Shown here one piece after another: positions 33,901 through 42,754 of a stretch of DNA of 64,000 nucleotides (positions are counted from its first letter, which is position 1; each line of letters opens with the position of its first letter). A model generated the notes under the pieces. The model did not search any database. It was not told the DNA's origin and worked only from the letters and a program-made list of their open reading frames with translations. The position numbers were made by a program, and so were the translations under genes. The stretch is from Petrolisthes cinctipes. Its lineage: Eukaryota > Arthropoda > Malacostraca > Decapoda > Porcellanidae. The DNA lies in the NCBI GenBank assembly GCA_033782935.1, contig JAWQEG010004743.1:1-64000 (forward strand), read 5' to 3'.

Positions 33901-36900
33901 AGAGTGAAACGTAATACATTGAGATGGTATGGACATGTGGAGAGAATGCAAGGCGAGGAATTTGTAAAGAAGGTGTATGGAAGTGAAGTTGTAGGACCTG
34001 GTGTGAGAGGCAGACCTCCGGTTAGATGGCAGAACAGAGTGGAAGAGTATGTAAAGGAGAGAAACATGAGGGGCAGAGGAGGGCTTGAACAAGTAAGGAG
34101 GGAGTGTTGGAACAGGGAGAACTGGAGACACTTCTGCCGTGGCCACCCCCTTGGGGGGAGTTCCCGGAGGGAACGAGGCGTCGGAGCTATAGATAGATAG
34201 ATAGAAGTAGCGTTACCTTGAAGCGGAGGTTTGTAGAGGCCTTGCCAGTACCACCGTAACCATAGCTGAAGGGATCCTCACCCAAGGTTAGACCAGCATC
34301 ATTCACAGACCAGCCAACACGCACTACATGGGGATGCAGCTCCTCCTCCTCCAGCTGGGGTACTGGTAGGTAGTCCTCTACACGTACCTGAAACAAACAC
34401 AATACTTAGAACCCCTGAGAACCGCAATTCCTGGTCCCCCAGCCGCAAACCCCCTATACGTACCTGAAAGAAACACAATACTTAGAACCCATGAGAACCG
34501 CAATTCCAGCCGCAAACCCCCTCCCCGATATTTTAAGTTACTCGAAGGTTAGTTTTGGTCTCATAGGTTTGTAGAGCTTTATTTTACACACCATAATACG
34601 CAAACAGAAGTCTCCTATCTCCACATGTTACCGTACAGCAGCGCGTCAAAGTCAGATAATAAATAAAACAGTTTCCCGTCGAAAACTTTGGCTGGCCTAA
34701 TTTTCTCGCTAAAATTCCACAGACAACGTTAGCAGGCAGACTATCTTAGCTAAGAATCCACACAAAACGACCAAATATGACGAAATCATTGTATTGTAGC
34801 CATAAAAATATAATATAATGGCATCATTTACGTATTTGTGTGTAGAAATGAATAGAATGTATATTATACTCACCTGAATTGTACATGAAAACAACAAAAA
34901 TATCTGAAAATAAATTATATAGGTTACCTGCAGTAACCTAAATATCTGCAGTTCATTGACAGAGATACTCAAGAGTATTCTGTGGTGGTTCTTTGTCGGC
35001 ATAGATGTACGCACTTTGAGTGTGTCAGGGGCGTACAGGGGGGGGGGGGGGGGGTTATTTTCTACACTAGACATGGTATAATAATTTTCAGTCACTGAGC
35101 TGTCACTTAGTTTCTAGCCTTATTTCTACTCTCAGTCACTTGTCTGTTCTATTTTACACTTATTTTCTACACTATGTACAACCTATATACACTATGTGCT
35201 GTTGTCGTATGCAGCTAGTACTCGGCAAGGGTGTGGTAGTCAACAAAGCATGACACACACAAGGGCACTTTGCACACCTTGCACTGGAGGGAAGTAGTTC
35301 TCCTGATTTGAGGGCGACGTTTTGTGTGGAAGCACACAACACACCTGCGCTGCCCATGCAACCTGTCCTTCCTCTGTCTCTGGGAGTAGAGGGGATTAGG
35401 CACGAGATGGTGACGCCCTATGTAGTCCCTCGCTTGGAGACGGTCAGGTCTCTCTGCCATACTCACACCCCTACCACGAGACAGCTTGGTCATTTCTCCA
35501 TGCTTTTCTAATAATTGGAAGACCGTGTCGTGGACGAAAGTGCGAAGTTGCACATCTTTCTTGGTGACTTGTTTGTAATATATATAGGAATTTAGGACAC
35601 ATGTCAACCAAATGGAAAAATAGCTTCTTATACCACTTGACTGTTTTTCTGACGCACTCTACATCACCTATCATCATATCACTCTTGTCCACTGACCGCC
35701 TGTTTAAGTCTAAAATGACGTCCGGTTTCATCACTGGCACTCCTTTTCTGGTCTTTATTCCACTGTCAACCATGTCCCCCCTGTGCAGAGTGGAGAGAAT
35801 TGTGACACTCTTGTCCTTGTCCTTCCACTTCACAGCCAAGATGTTGTCACATTTATTTCGGCTGATGTCACCTTTGTTTTGATTGGTAGGGAACTTTGGC
35901 ATGAATTTTCTGTTTTCCCTCACTGTGCCACACGAACCAGTTCCTTGCTCGTGTAAGTACTGGCACAACATGGGGCTCATGTACCAGTTGTCTGTGTATA
36001 GAATGTGTCCCTTGCCAAGATACTGTGACATCATCTCCTTGACCACTGCCCCTGAGACACCCATTGGGTCGTTTCTTGGCACATCTGTATGCGCACCAGT
36101 GTATAACAGCATGTCCAAAATACACCCAGTTTTGCAGTCACAGAGAACAAATAATTTTAGGCCGAAACGATGTCTTTTAGTTTTGATGTATTGGCGAAAT
36201 GATATTCTCCCACGGAAGAGGACCAAACTCTCATCAATAATAAGTTTTTGGTAAGGCCGAAACAGGTCTTGACATTTTCTCATCAGCGTATCAAACACTG
36301 GGCGTATTTTGAACATAGCATCATTTCTGTTGATGTTGTTGTTGTCATTGAAGTGGAGGTACTTTAGTATGACTTGATATCGATTCTTTGTCATATATTT
36401 GCCAAAGGATGGTATGTCTATCAGAGAGTCTTTCCTCCAGTAATCACGAATGTTGTCTTTTTTCACCAATGGCATCAACAATGTCAGTGCCAAAAACACA
36501 TACATCTCACGCACACTGGTGTCTACCCACCATTTTGCTGTTGAATATGCTGGATGCACATTGTGACCACCACAGAAGTCAAAAAACATATTAGTTTGTA
36601 GCACAATGAACTCCATGAGCAACACGTCAAAAAATAGCGTGAAGTAGTCCATGCATGATGCCCCTGGAGGTAAGGCCTTCACTGCCTGGCCCACACCACT
36701 TTGTATGTCATCAAACCTGTAGTTGTTGGGGATAAATGGGTCATCCTCCGTCACCACATCCCACACATAGTTGGCAGGCTGGTGGATCCTCACCGGAGGT
36801 GAAACAGGTCTGTGTCTCCTTCTTGGCGTGCTGGTCCCCTGAGGGGGTTCCATTACATCTTCCACCACCTGCCTCCTATGACGCCTGATGGGTGGTTCCT

Positions 36901-39900
36901 CCTCGGCAGGGTCAGGGTCGTCGCTGTCACTACTGGGGATGTCCTCCAGCTCCCTTGTAGTGACAAAGTCGTCTCCCTCCATGGCGGCTTCGTCACTACT
37001 CACGTAGTCGTCCAGTGCCATCCTAATGTCGGACGACTTGTCCAGCTTCTTCCTCACAGGTTGTGGCGCTGCGGTAGCTGGTGGCAGCACATGACCTTGG
37101 GTGGTTGGCGGCCCACAGAAGTCACTCCTTCCAGTGGAGGTGCTTGGATGCTGGTCGTCCGGCTCCATAGAAATCACGAAATGTTACGTTGGTTTGGTAG
37201 GAAAGGAAGCTTGCCTCAACCCAATCCTTCAAAATTTTGGGACAACTATCTCCTTCTCAGATAACGAACCAAGGCCTTTATTGTTACAGGTCGCATGTGG
37301 CCAAACTGATAATTTCCCTACTCCCCCTACCCCGACCCATTTCCTTACCCCTTTCCCATGCATCGCCTTGTGACCACTACACATTCTGCTATGTGTAGAA
37401 TGTAAAACATACAACATACACACCAAATTACATGTTCCAGTGTTTGTATAAACATCATGTTGAAGGAAAACGAACCTCTGACATATATCTAGGCGAGAGT
37501 GACTGTACAAGACTGAATGTGAAGATTTAAGTGTGTGTATGAGTGCATGTTAAGGTGAATGTGTGTGTATGTGGAAACAGTGAGTTTTGTACGCTGCAGC
37601 CATGTGAGTGTGTATACCTGTGCGTTTTTTGAGTGTGTGCATTGTCGGATAATTCGGTGTCTGTCTGCACGTGTTTGTGTGTAAAACGTGTATGTAAATG
37701 CAGTACAAGCAAGCGAAATGGTCATACAAGACATTCCTGTAGCCATGTATGTGTACAGAAGCATATATGGATGCTGGAAATTTGATAATAAACCAGTATT
37801 CACATGCATCATCACGTTTCATAACACCTATTTTTCTCTTTTGTCATTTAGAGATTAACACCTATTTTTCTCTTTTGTCATTTAGAGTTTAAGTTAATAG
37901 CTATGACTGGTTGTACTATTCATCCTGTGACACCCTTTGAATATATAACTCATTTCACATACCTGGAAATAGACTCTGCCCCGTGTGTATCCATATGTAG
38001 CTTTCACACCATGCCACACATATCCAAATCCTTGCATTGTAAGAGGCTGGGCACTTAGGTAATCTTCTTTGTTGATGATCATACTAAGGTCGGAGTTATC
38101 TGCCAGGAATAAAAACATTTATACGTATTATTGCATGAATACCAGATTTTTATTACTTTTTTTATGATGGAATGCTGTATTTTAATTTCAAGCTGATTAA
38201 CATTAAGCATATTTAGTTAGTGTTTGGACAATGTTGACCACCTGTTTCATTTTAGATAGGCTACTCTTACAGCGGATGTCTCTAAAAATACATTTCAACT
38301 AGAGCTAGACCAATATTCCTTAAAAAAAAAAACAAGAAAAACAAAGAGGTAATACTTACACCAGTCAAGGATAACTGAGGTCTTGTCAATATCCGGCTCA
38401 TCCTCTACCCTCAACTCTTCCACTTCAGGCCGGGCTCGCTTGGCCTCTGGGGAGCAGGAGCGGGAGAGGGCGCGCTTCTCACCCCGCTTGGGTCCTGTTT
38501 CTGTACCCTCTTCTTCCTCTTGCTTCACTTCCACCTCTTGTTTCACTTCGGCTTCCTCCTTAATATCCAGACCATTACCAGGCTCCTCTTTCACATCTAG
38601 AAAACGAATGAGACATCAGTTCATGTAGCGGCAACTAGAGGTGATAATTATGCTGCTACCAAAATGAAACATCTAATTTACATACAACTAAAAAAAAAAA
38701 AAATTGCATTTATTTCTCATTCATGAATTTGTTATACTTGCCCCAAAGACAATACAGTACATTTTGGCAGGTGTGAAAATAATGGGTGTGAAAAAATAAA
38801 GGGAAACTTGTACAACAAATCACAAAATTTAAATAAAACGAAATCTCCCCGGCCATTCACCAATTCAATTATTGCAGAATATATATATACTTACCCATAG
38901 AGGAGGAATGGAAATAAATCCCAGTTAATAGTAATTGCATAGTGACATAGAGTATAATTATATGGTACCTACCCATTTCCTCCATAGGGGTTTCCTCATA
39001 GCCAGACTTGTATGCATCTTCAGGTTCGTCCTTCACTGCAACATCGTCGAGCGTGCCTTGTTCCTCTCCTTTCTGTGGTGACGATTCTGTAGCCTTGCGG
39101 GGGGAGGCTTGGGGAACTGGGGAAGATTGGGGAACAGGGGAGGATACGGGGGACTTTTTGGGTGAGGGTTCAGGAGTCTTCTTGACTGGTGAGGGTTCGG
39201 GAGTCTTCTTGACTGGTGAGGGTTCAGGAGTCTTTTTGACTGGTGAGGGCTCGGGAGTCTTTTTGACTGGTGAGGGCTCGGGAGTCTTCTTGACTGGTGA
39301 GGGCTCGGGAGTCTTTTTGACTGGTGAGGGTTCAGGAGTCTTTTTGACTGGTGAGGGCTCAGGAGTCTTCTTGTCTGGTGAGGGCTCAGGTGTCTTCTTG
39401 TCTGGTGAGGGCTCAGGAGTCTTTTTAACGGGTGAGGGCTCAGGTGTCTTTTTAACTGGTGAGGGCTCAGGTGTCTTCTTGACTGGTGAGGTCTGAACAG
39501 GTGGAGGTGTAGGAGTTCTCTCTTTAGGTTCTGGTTCTACAGCAAGAGGATCCTCTGTAGCTTCCTCCTGCTCAACTTCCTCTTCCTCTTGGTCAGCCAT
39601 CTGTTCCTCAACCTCTGCTTCCTCAACAGTGCCGTCAGCCTCATTTCCCTCTGCAATAACAAATGGTAAAGTTTAAGGGGAGAATACTATGTTGGTAAAT
39701 ATGGAGCAACTGATTTATCCATACAATTTCAAGTAACAGGACACCATTATTTTTGTACACTTTGGCTTTCATCTCTCTCATTCAACCATCCATGTAAATA
39801 TTGAACAGCCATGGTGACATAACACACCCCTGTCTCAGCCCTACACTAATATTAAAACTCTCACTTAGATCACCCTCTACCCGTACACATGCTTTTATCC

Positions 39901-42655
39901 TACCCAATATATGGTAAATATTGAAAGAATTACCGTTATTGCGTACGGTTTTTCTACCTTCATTACCCACTTATTTAGACCATTCTAAGACTATTTTCTT
40001 CTATGGAATTTCCTCCGCAAAATGCCCATTTCCAAGATAGGGCATATTCAAATGGGGTATTTTGAAATTAGCCTGACCTTACCTAACCTAGACCGCATCA
40101 GGCTACTGGGACCTAACCTGGGCAAACTACCGGGATCTAACCTGGGCAAACTACTGGGAAATAACCATGGTAAAGTACAGGAAATGACTGGGGTAAAAAT
40201 ACTGGGACCTCGCCGGATCTGGCAACACTGCTACAAAATGGTAATTCTTTCAATAAATACCCAATATATTTCTCCACTGTTGATTTTAATGCAAATATCT
40301 GGTCCACACATCCTCTCTACCCTTTCTGAACCCTCCCTGCTCCTCACTAATTTTATTCCCAGTTACTTCAACCAGTCTTTCAGTAAGAACCTTCCCCGGT
40401 ACACTAAGAAGGCTTATTCCCCTATAGCTACCACACTCATCCCTACTCCCCTTCCCCTTGTACAGAGGCACAATTATGGCTCTCCTCCAATCCTCTGGCA
40501 CCTCTCCCTGCCTCCAAGCCAATGTGCATATAAGCAAAATCCACTCCACCACTTCCTCCCTCCCACACACTTTAACATTTCAGCAGTTATCCCATCCACC
40601 CCCTGTGCTTTTCCCATCTTCAACTTTCCTATTGCTTTCCTAACCTCTTCCCTCCCTAACTTAGTTCTCCCTGTACATCCTGTCGTCTACCACTTGCCTA
40701 CATCCCCATACATGTCACCACCGCCTCCCCCCCCCGTCCCCCCTTTCATCAGACCATCAAAATGCCTCTTCCACACTTCATTCACTTCCACTCACAGTAA
40801 CTCCATCCTCACTCTTCATTTTCACACAACCAGACCTTCCTTCTCTTTTCACTTCCAGAATAATATCTTGTTTTCTTTAATTAAACTTCTCACTCAATTT
40901 CCTACCACTCTCCTTTTACTCTCACTCACTTTCCTCTTACATACATACATAATAAAATAAAGTATACATGTAGTCATAATAAGAGCCTGAGTGGTCACAA
41001 GGCATATATTAAATAAAGGGTATTTATTGAAAGAATTACCGTTTTGTAGCAGTGTTGCCAGATCCGGCTAGGTCCCAGTACTTTGCCCCGGTCATTTTCT
41101 GTACTTTACCACGGTTATTTCCCGGTAGTTTGCCCAGGTTAGGTCCCGGTAGTCTGCCCAGGTTAGGTCCCGGTAGTCTGATGCGGTCTAGGTTAGGTTA
41201 GGTCAGGTCAGGTCAGGTCAGGGTTAGGTTAGGTTAGGTCAGGGTTAGGTTAGGTTAGGTTAGGTTAGGTCAGGGTTAGGTTAGGTTAGGTTAGGTCAGG
41301 GTTAGGTCAGGTAAGGTCAGGCTAATTTCAAAATGCCCCATTTGAATATGCCCTATCTTGGAAATGGGGCATTCGCGGAGAAAATGCCATAGAAGAAAAT
41401 AGTCTTAGAATGGTCTAACTAAGTGGGTAATGAAGGTAGAAAAACCGTACCCAATAACAGTAATTCATTCAATATTTACCAAATAGAGCATGGAGGGAAT
41501 AATAACACGAGAAAATAAGAGTATTATTACATGTTTCATTAATTCTTTACCCAACTTAATTAACGTTTCAGCTTCAGAGTGCTTCCCTAAGTCTCTCCAC
41601 CAAGACCTACGTATAATAAAGTAAATAATAACAGTACAAAAATTAGGGTAAATATTGAATGAATTACCGTTATTGGGTACGGGTTTTCTACCTTCATTAC
41701 CCACTTATTTAGACCATTCTAAGACTATTTTCTTCTATGGCATTTTCTCCGCAAATGCCCCATTTCCAAGATAGGGCATATTCAAATGGGGCATTTTGAA
41801 ATTAGCCTGACCTTACCTGACCTGACCTAACCTAGACCACATCAGACCACCGGGACCTAACCTGGGCAGACTACCGGGACCTAAACTGGGCAAACTACCG
41901 GGAAATAACCGTGTTTAAGTACAGAAAATGACCGGGGCAAAATACTGGGACCTAGCCGGATCTGGCAACACTGCTACAAAACGGTAATTCTTTCAATAAA
42001 TACCTAAGTGGGTAATGAAGGTAGAAAAACCTTACGCAATAACGGTAATTCATTCAATATTTACCGTAATTCTTTCAATAAATACCAAAATGAGAATATT
42101 AGTAGTTTAATTAATTATTGTTAGTGTATATTTCTTAACTAATGCTTCATCAACACCTACCTATAATTAATAAAGTAAATAATAAAGTAATAATAAAGCA
42201 TGGAGGAAATAATAACAGTACAAAAATTAGAATATTCGTAGCGTTTGTTTAATTATTCTTAAATATTTCTTACCTAATGCTTCCCTAAGTCTCTCCACCA
42301 ATAACAAAGTAATAATAAAGCATGGAGGAAATAATAACAGTAAAATAAACAGATAATTAGTAGCGTTTGTTTAATTATTGTTAGTTTTTCTTACCTAATG
42401 CTTCAGCTTCGAGTGCTTCCCTATAAACCAAGATCTACATATAATAAAGTAAATAATAACAGTAAAATAAACAGAGTATTAATGGTGTTTGTTTAATTAT
42501 TGTTAGTTTTTCTTACCTAATGCTTCAGCTTCGAGTGCTTCCCTAAGTCTCTCCACCAACACCGGCTTATTTCCCTTGCTGTCTAGCCCTCTTGCCTGCA
42601 GTTCGGCCCTCAATTCAGCCACCTTCAGCTTACTGGGGTCCATTATGTCGCTCAT
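21911..42655 (-). CDS. HNRNPUL1: hnRNP U-like protein (SAP, SPRY, P-loop kinase-like, RGG box)
   Basis: Nuclear RNA-binding protein. Thirteen exons on the minus strand: 42655-42517, 39650-38973, 38596-38360, 38099-37963, 34387-34217, 30034-29849, 29338-29216, 29093-28842, 24954-24786, 24337-24143, 23585-23317, 22806-22570, 22126-21911. All junctions are GT-AG, phases agree, total 3009 nt (1002 residues). Residues about 5-45 form a SAP DNA-binding domain ([20 protein letters not shown]). Residues 47-350 are acidic and disordered, with twelve [13 protein letters not shown] repeats. SPRY domain about 350-520 (GRVYFQ ... [11 protein letters not shown] ... [10 protein letters not shown]). P-loop GLPASGKT at 563-570 starts the polynucleotide-kinase-like domain, which runs to about 740 ([27 protein letters not shown]). 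RGG/RGGF box about 740-850, then a Q/G/S/Y-rich tail. NYAGRW and VICPTDEDL fit vertebrate HNRNPUL1 better than HNRNPU as I remember them. Introns carry a LINE, a piggyBac relic and several MITEs. Confidence 0.92.
22568..22640 (-). repeat. CAG-rich polyglutamine stretch in exon 12
   Basis: A short CAG/CAA run encodes QQQQQQQ just before the exon 12 donor, part of the low-complexity tail. Confidence 0.8.
23581..23835. repeat. ~62-bp tandem array carrying copies of the exon 11 acceptor of HNRNPUL1
   Basis: ATTTCCTGTTTGGTATATTT starts at 23581, 23645, 23704 and 23768 (periods 64, 59, 64). On the minus strand each copy reads TACCAAACAG|GAAAT; the AG at 23587-23586 is the acceptor of exon 11, so the acceptor and the first exon bases are present four times. 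Confidence 0.85.
25859..26207. repeat. 87-bp minisatellite in HNRNPUL1 intron 8
   Basis: TTCAGTACTCATT(C/T)GACATT recurs at 25859, 25946, 26033 and 26120, exactly 87 bp apart. The period is a multiple of three, which explains the repetitive minus-strand open frame; no protein is inferred. Confidence 0.95.
30305..30437. repeat. Dispersed ~130-bp repeat, copy 2
   Basis: GTGCCATAATTCCTCCAAAG ... AGTATGGAGGAATAAA ... GATTTACCAACACTG, same family as at 62498. A 69-bp MITE is inserted immediately at its end. Confidence 0.55.
30440..30508. mobile_element. 69-bp fold-back MITE, TA-flanked, second copy
   Basis: CAGTCGCGGCACATAGTCC ... ATTATGTGCCACAACTG, TA at 30438-30439 and 30509-30510; same length as 3324-3392. 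Confidence 0.8.
30536..30614 (+). other. U4 snRNA-like sequence at the head of the LINE
   Basis: GCTTTGCGCAGTGGCA(A)TATCGTA(A)CC(G)ATGAGGT at 30536-30570 agrees with the first ~37 nt of U4 snRNA as I remember it, with three substitutions. CGAGG and ATTGCTA follow at shortened spacing. GTATTGGGAAAAG at 30602-30614 is the inverse complement of U4's CTTTTCCCAATAC. It is not a complete U4 gene: the Sm site and 3' stem are missing. It lies immediately upstream of the LINE 5' region. Confidence 0.6.
30910..34200 (+). CDS. LINE ORF: AP-endonuclease plus reverse transcriptase, 1096 residues
   Basis: Retrotransposition protein. N-terminal apurinic-like endonuclease at about residues 54-315: MNVNGM (N61), VTETH (E88), GDMNGKVG (D211, N213), SLIDY (D280) and SDHFAV (D306, H307). 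Reverse transcriptase at about 540-870: [55 protein letters not shown] and the catalytic FADD at 798-801. C-terminal thumb-like region includes [11 protein letters not shown] and RWYGHVERM. No ORF1 or RNase H is seen. Frame uninterrupted, key residues all present, so it may have been active recently. The start could also be the methionine at residue 53. The TAG stop lies inside the GATA tail, so there is essentially no 3' UTR. Confidence 0.92.
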   Translation: MTMPTARVPPGMSTALALPAISGPPMGEWTDMATGGGGSPGCPVEGVGKRDCMRVVAMNVNGMTDGTKRREIVECFKKGRVDVMGVTETHVKGCGVVECQEGRESGLWEGMEGGVVWTGMNEKSKGRGKEGCALLVSPWVWKGVDGHGWNGSRIVWMTGKIGLVKYAWVCAYAPVNEKSKTGREKMRVFWEELNACLRGIDNGRRIVMMGDMNGKVGGEEVGNIVGKWGVEGTNENGEYLVDVCAERGLFLANTFFQHKMIHRYTWKRRDERGEQKSLIDYVAVDERLRKDVYDAKVVRGMVHCSDHFAVLVRMKVRVKWEYSRRDEGVRNKRVVASGKLDVEEYREEYKRRVGEALGDVRMGIGEGVGVNAVYEMFKMRVLRTAAEVVGYKSQKRGKKGSAWWTEEVKDAVEDKRKAYRRTLQRNVPEEVRERWKREYNVCKRQVKMMVSESKRRVDEEFGMKLSEKFKENKKLFWKEVKRERGEGKSGSVRMKREDGVTVSRSEEVKEVWKRHFDGLMNGGTGGEAVVTCMGMEAGGRRQGVQGDLGREEVRKAIGKLKMGKAPGVDGITAEMLKCGGEEVVEWMLLICTLAWRQGEVPEDWRRAIIVPLYKGKGSKDECGSYRGISLLSVPGKVYGKVLTERLMEVTGNKVSEEQGGFRKGRGCVDQIFALKSIVEKYIGKGKKLYAAFMDLEKAYDRVDRKAMTEVLRIYGVGGPLLKGIEAFYADAKACVRVEGDLSESFNISVGLRQGCVMSPWLFNIYMDGCMREVKAKVNGLGVKLRLNEANWSLVASLFADDTVLMAESERNLQRVVDEFQSVCKRRKLKVNVGKSKVMVFERAETEVIDFATPYRVAVPTGTKCEITLRGERMEEVKEFKYLGTVMCKHGSMEGEIRERAVKGRQVIGSLGRIMKGRSVSMEVKRGLRNSIILPTLTYASETWTWNRAHQSRIGAVEMSYLRGACGLTRWDGESNESVYERCGMSEKAIGIECGVVERVKRNTLRWYGHVERMQGEEFVKKVYGSEVVGPGVRGRPPVRWQNRVEEYVKERNMRGRGGLEQVRRECWNRENWRHFCRGHPLGGSSRRERGVGAIDR
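34381..34530. repeat. 76-bp tandem duplication at the exon 5 acceptor of HNRNPUL1
   Basis: ACGTACCTGAAA(C/G)AAACAC + AATACTTAGAACCC(C/A)TGAG starts at 34382 and again at 34458. On the minus strand both copies read TTTCAG|GTACGT; the one at 34389-34388 is the exon 5 acceptor. Confidence 0.85.
35034..35054. repeat. Poly(G) run
   Basis: About 20 consecutive G after GGGGCGTACA, downstream of the transposase reading frame. It may lie near an end of the piggyBac element, but no matching terminal repeat was found. Confidence 0.7.
35215..37177 (-). pseudogene. piggyBac-type (PGBD) transposase, one frameshift
   Basis: DDE-type transposase of the piggyBac superfamily. The main frame 37177-35600 begins [12 protein letters not shown], has an acidic N-terminus, and shows the catalytic triad: [13 protein letters not shown] (first D), [10 protein letters not shown] (second D) and [10 protein letters not shown] (third D). 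The C-terminal part continues in another frame (35607-35215) with CVLNSYIYY and a Cys-rich zinc-finger-like tail ([19 protein letters not shown]). The switch falls at a TGTGT run near 35602 and needs a net -2 or +1 shift, so the copy is probably inactive. It lies in intron 4 of HNRNPUL1 on the same strand as the gene. TTAA-flanked ends were not identified. Recent decay is inferred from the single lesion. Confidence 0.88.
37525..37905. other. Intron 4 sequence with a TGTG-rich stretch and a short duplication
   Basis: TG-rich degenerate sequence at 37525-37700. At 37829-37890, CACCTATTTTTCTCTTTTGT + CATTTAGAG is present twice in tandem (about 32 bp). No gene. Confidence 0.6.
39160..39495 (-). 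repeat. 27-bp coding repeat (TPEPSPVKK) in exon 2 of HNRNPUL1
   Basis: Twelve tandem units encode TPEPSP(V/D)KK; units differ mainly at synonymous sites (GGCTCGGG, GGTTCAGG, GGCTCAGG). Each contains TP and SPxK motifs, typical proline-directed kinase sites. Confidence 0.95.
39782..40960 (-). mobile_element. Fragmented LINE copy, split by a hAT-like MITE
   Basis: Two minus-strand pieces match the LINE at 30536-34203: 39782-39900 encodes [26 protein letters not shown], and 40262-40960 covers the preceding RT segment with frameshifts and deletions. The MITE at 39913-40261 lies between them. A further internal deletion joins the words ATATTGGG and AAAGCATGTG. Confidence 0.85.
39913..40261. mobile_element. 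hAT-like MITE, copy H1, perfect 8-bp duplication
   Basis: Ends GGTAAATATTGAAAGAATTACC and its near inverse complement GGTAATTCTTTCAATAAATACC (22 bp). Flanked by CAATATAT at 39905-39912 and 40262-40269. Interior: GATAGGGCATATTCAAATGGGG, CCTGACCTTACCTAACC and ACCGGGACCTAACC words. The 8-bp duplication fits hAT or P superfamilies. Confidence 0.85.
41019..41480. mobile_element. hAT-like MITE, copy H2, with expanded TTAGG/TCAGG array
   Basis: Opposite orientation to H1. Ends GGTATTTATTGAAAG and CATTCAATATTTACC; flanks AAATAAAG and AAATAGAG (7 of 8 match). About 130 bp of GGTTAGGTTAGGTCAGG repeats lie inside (41191-41315). Confidence 0.85.
41545..42430. repeat. Decayed tandem copies of the HNRNPUL1 exon 1 donor region
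   Basis: Intron 1 next to exon 1 contains partial copies of the exon's 3' end and its donor: TTCTTACCTAATGCTTCAGC + TTCGAGTGCTTCCCT at 42386-42425, TTCTTACCTAATGCTTCCCT + AAGTCTCTCCACCAA at 42265-42302, a weaker one at 42130-42165, and CAGAGTGCTTCCCTAAGTCT + CTCCACCAA at 41570-41605. The shared AATAAAGTAAATAATAACAG linker follows each. Confidence 0.8.
41647..42086. mobile_element. hAT-like MITE, copy H3, with a partial second copy
   Basis: 41647-42004 is a complete element (GGTAAATATTGAATGAATT ... TTTCAATAAATACC). The terminal ~60 bp and the opposite end recur at 42005-42086. Outer flanks AAAATTAG / AAAATGAG resemble a duplication. An empty equivalent, ACAGTACAAAAATTAGAATA, is seen in the neighbouring tandem unit near 42216. 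Confidence 0.75.
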
Positions 42656-42754
42656 GGTCACCTCAGCGCTTCGTCAGATCAAAAAAAAACACTCAAATCA
42701 CACAAATAAAGTCCAACAGCCTCTGATACACCTCCAAAGTGACACCAACAACAA

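Larger units (their letters stand above)
30536..34203 (+). mobile_element. Apparently full-length APE-type non-LTR retrotransposon (LINE)
   Basis: About 370 bp of 5' region, a single intact open frame (30910-34200) and a 3' end made of GATA repeats (ATAGATAGATAGATAG, 34188-34203). It lies antisense in intron 5 of HNRNPUL1, its tail about 12 bp from the exon 5 donor. Fragments of the same family are at 39782-40960 and 43911-44762, and possibly a tail-only copy at 61017-61043. The 5' boundary is set at the U4-like segment; no clear target-site duplication is visible. Clade not assigned (RTE-like by its single compact ORF). Confidence 0.8.

Noticed and set aside
34540..37960. Defined ends of the piggyBac element
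   Set aside because: Several TTAA sites occur (for example near 34529, 37527 and 37853) but no pair has matching inverted repeats.
40022..40960. 312-residue plus-strand frame
   Set aside because: Antisense of a LINE fragment plus a MITE; no coherent domain.
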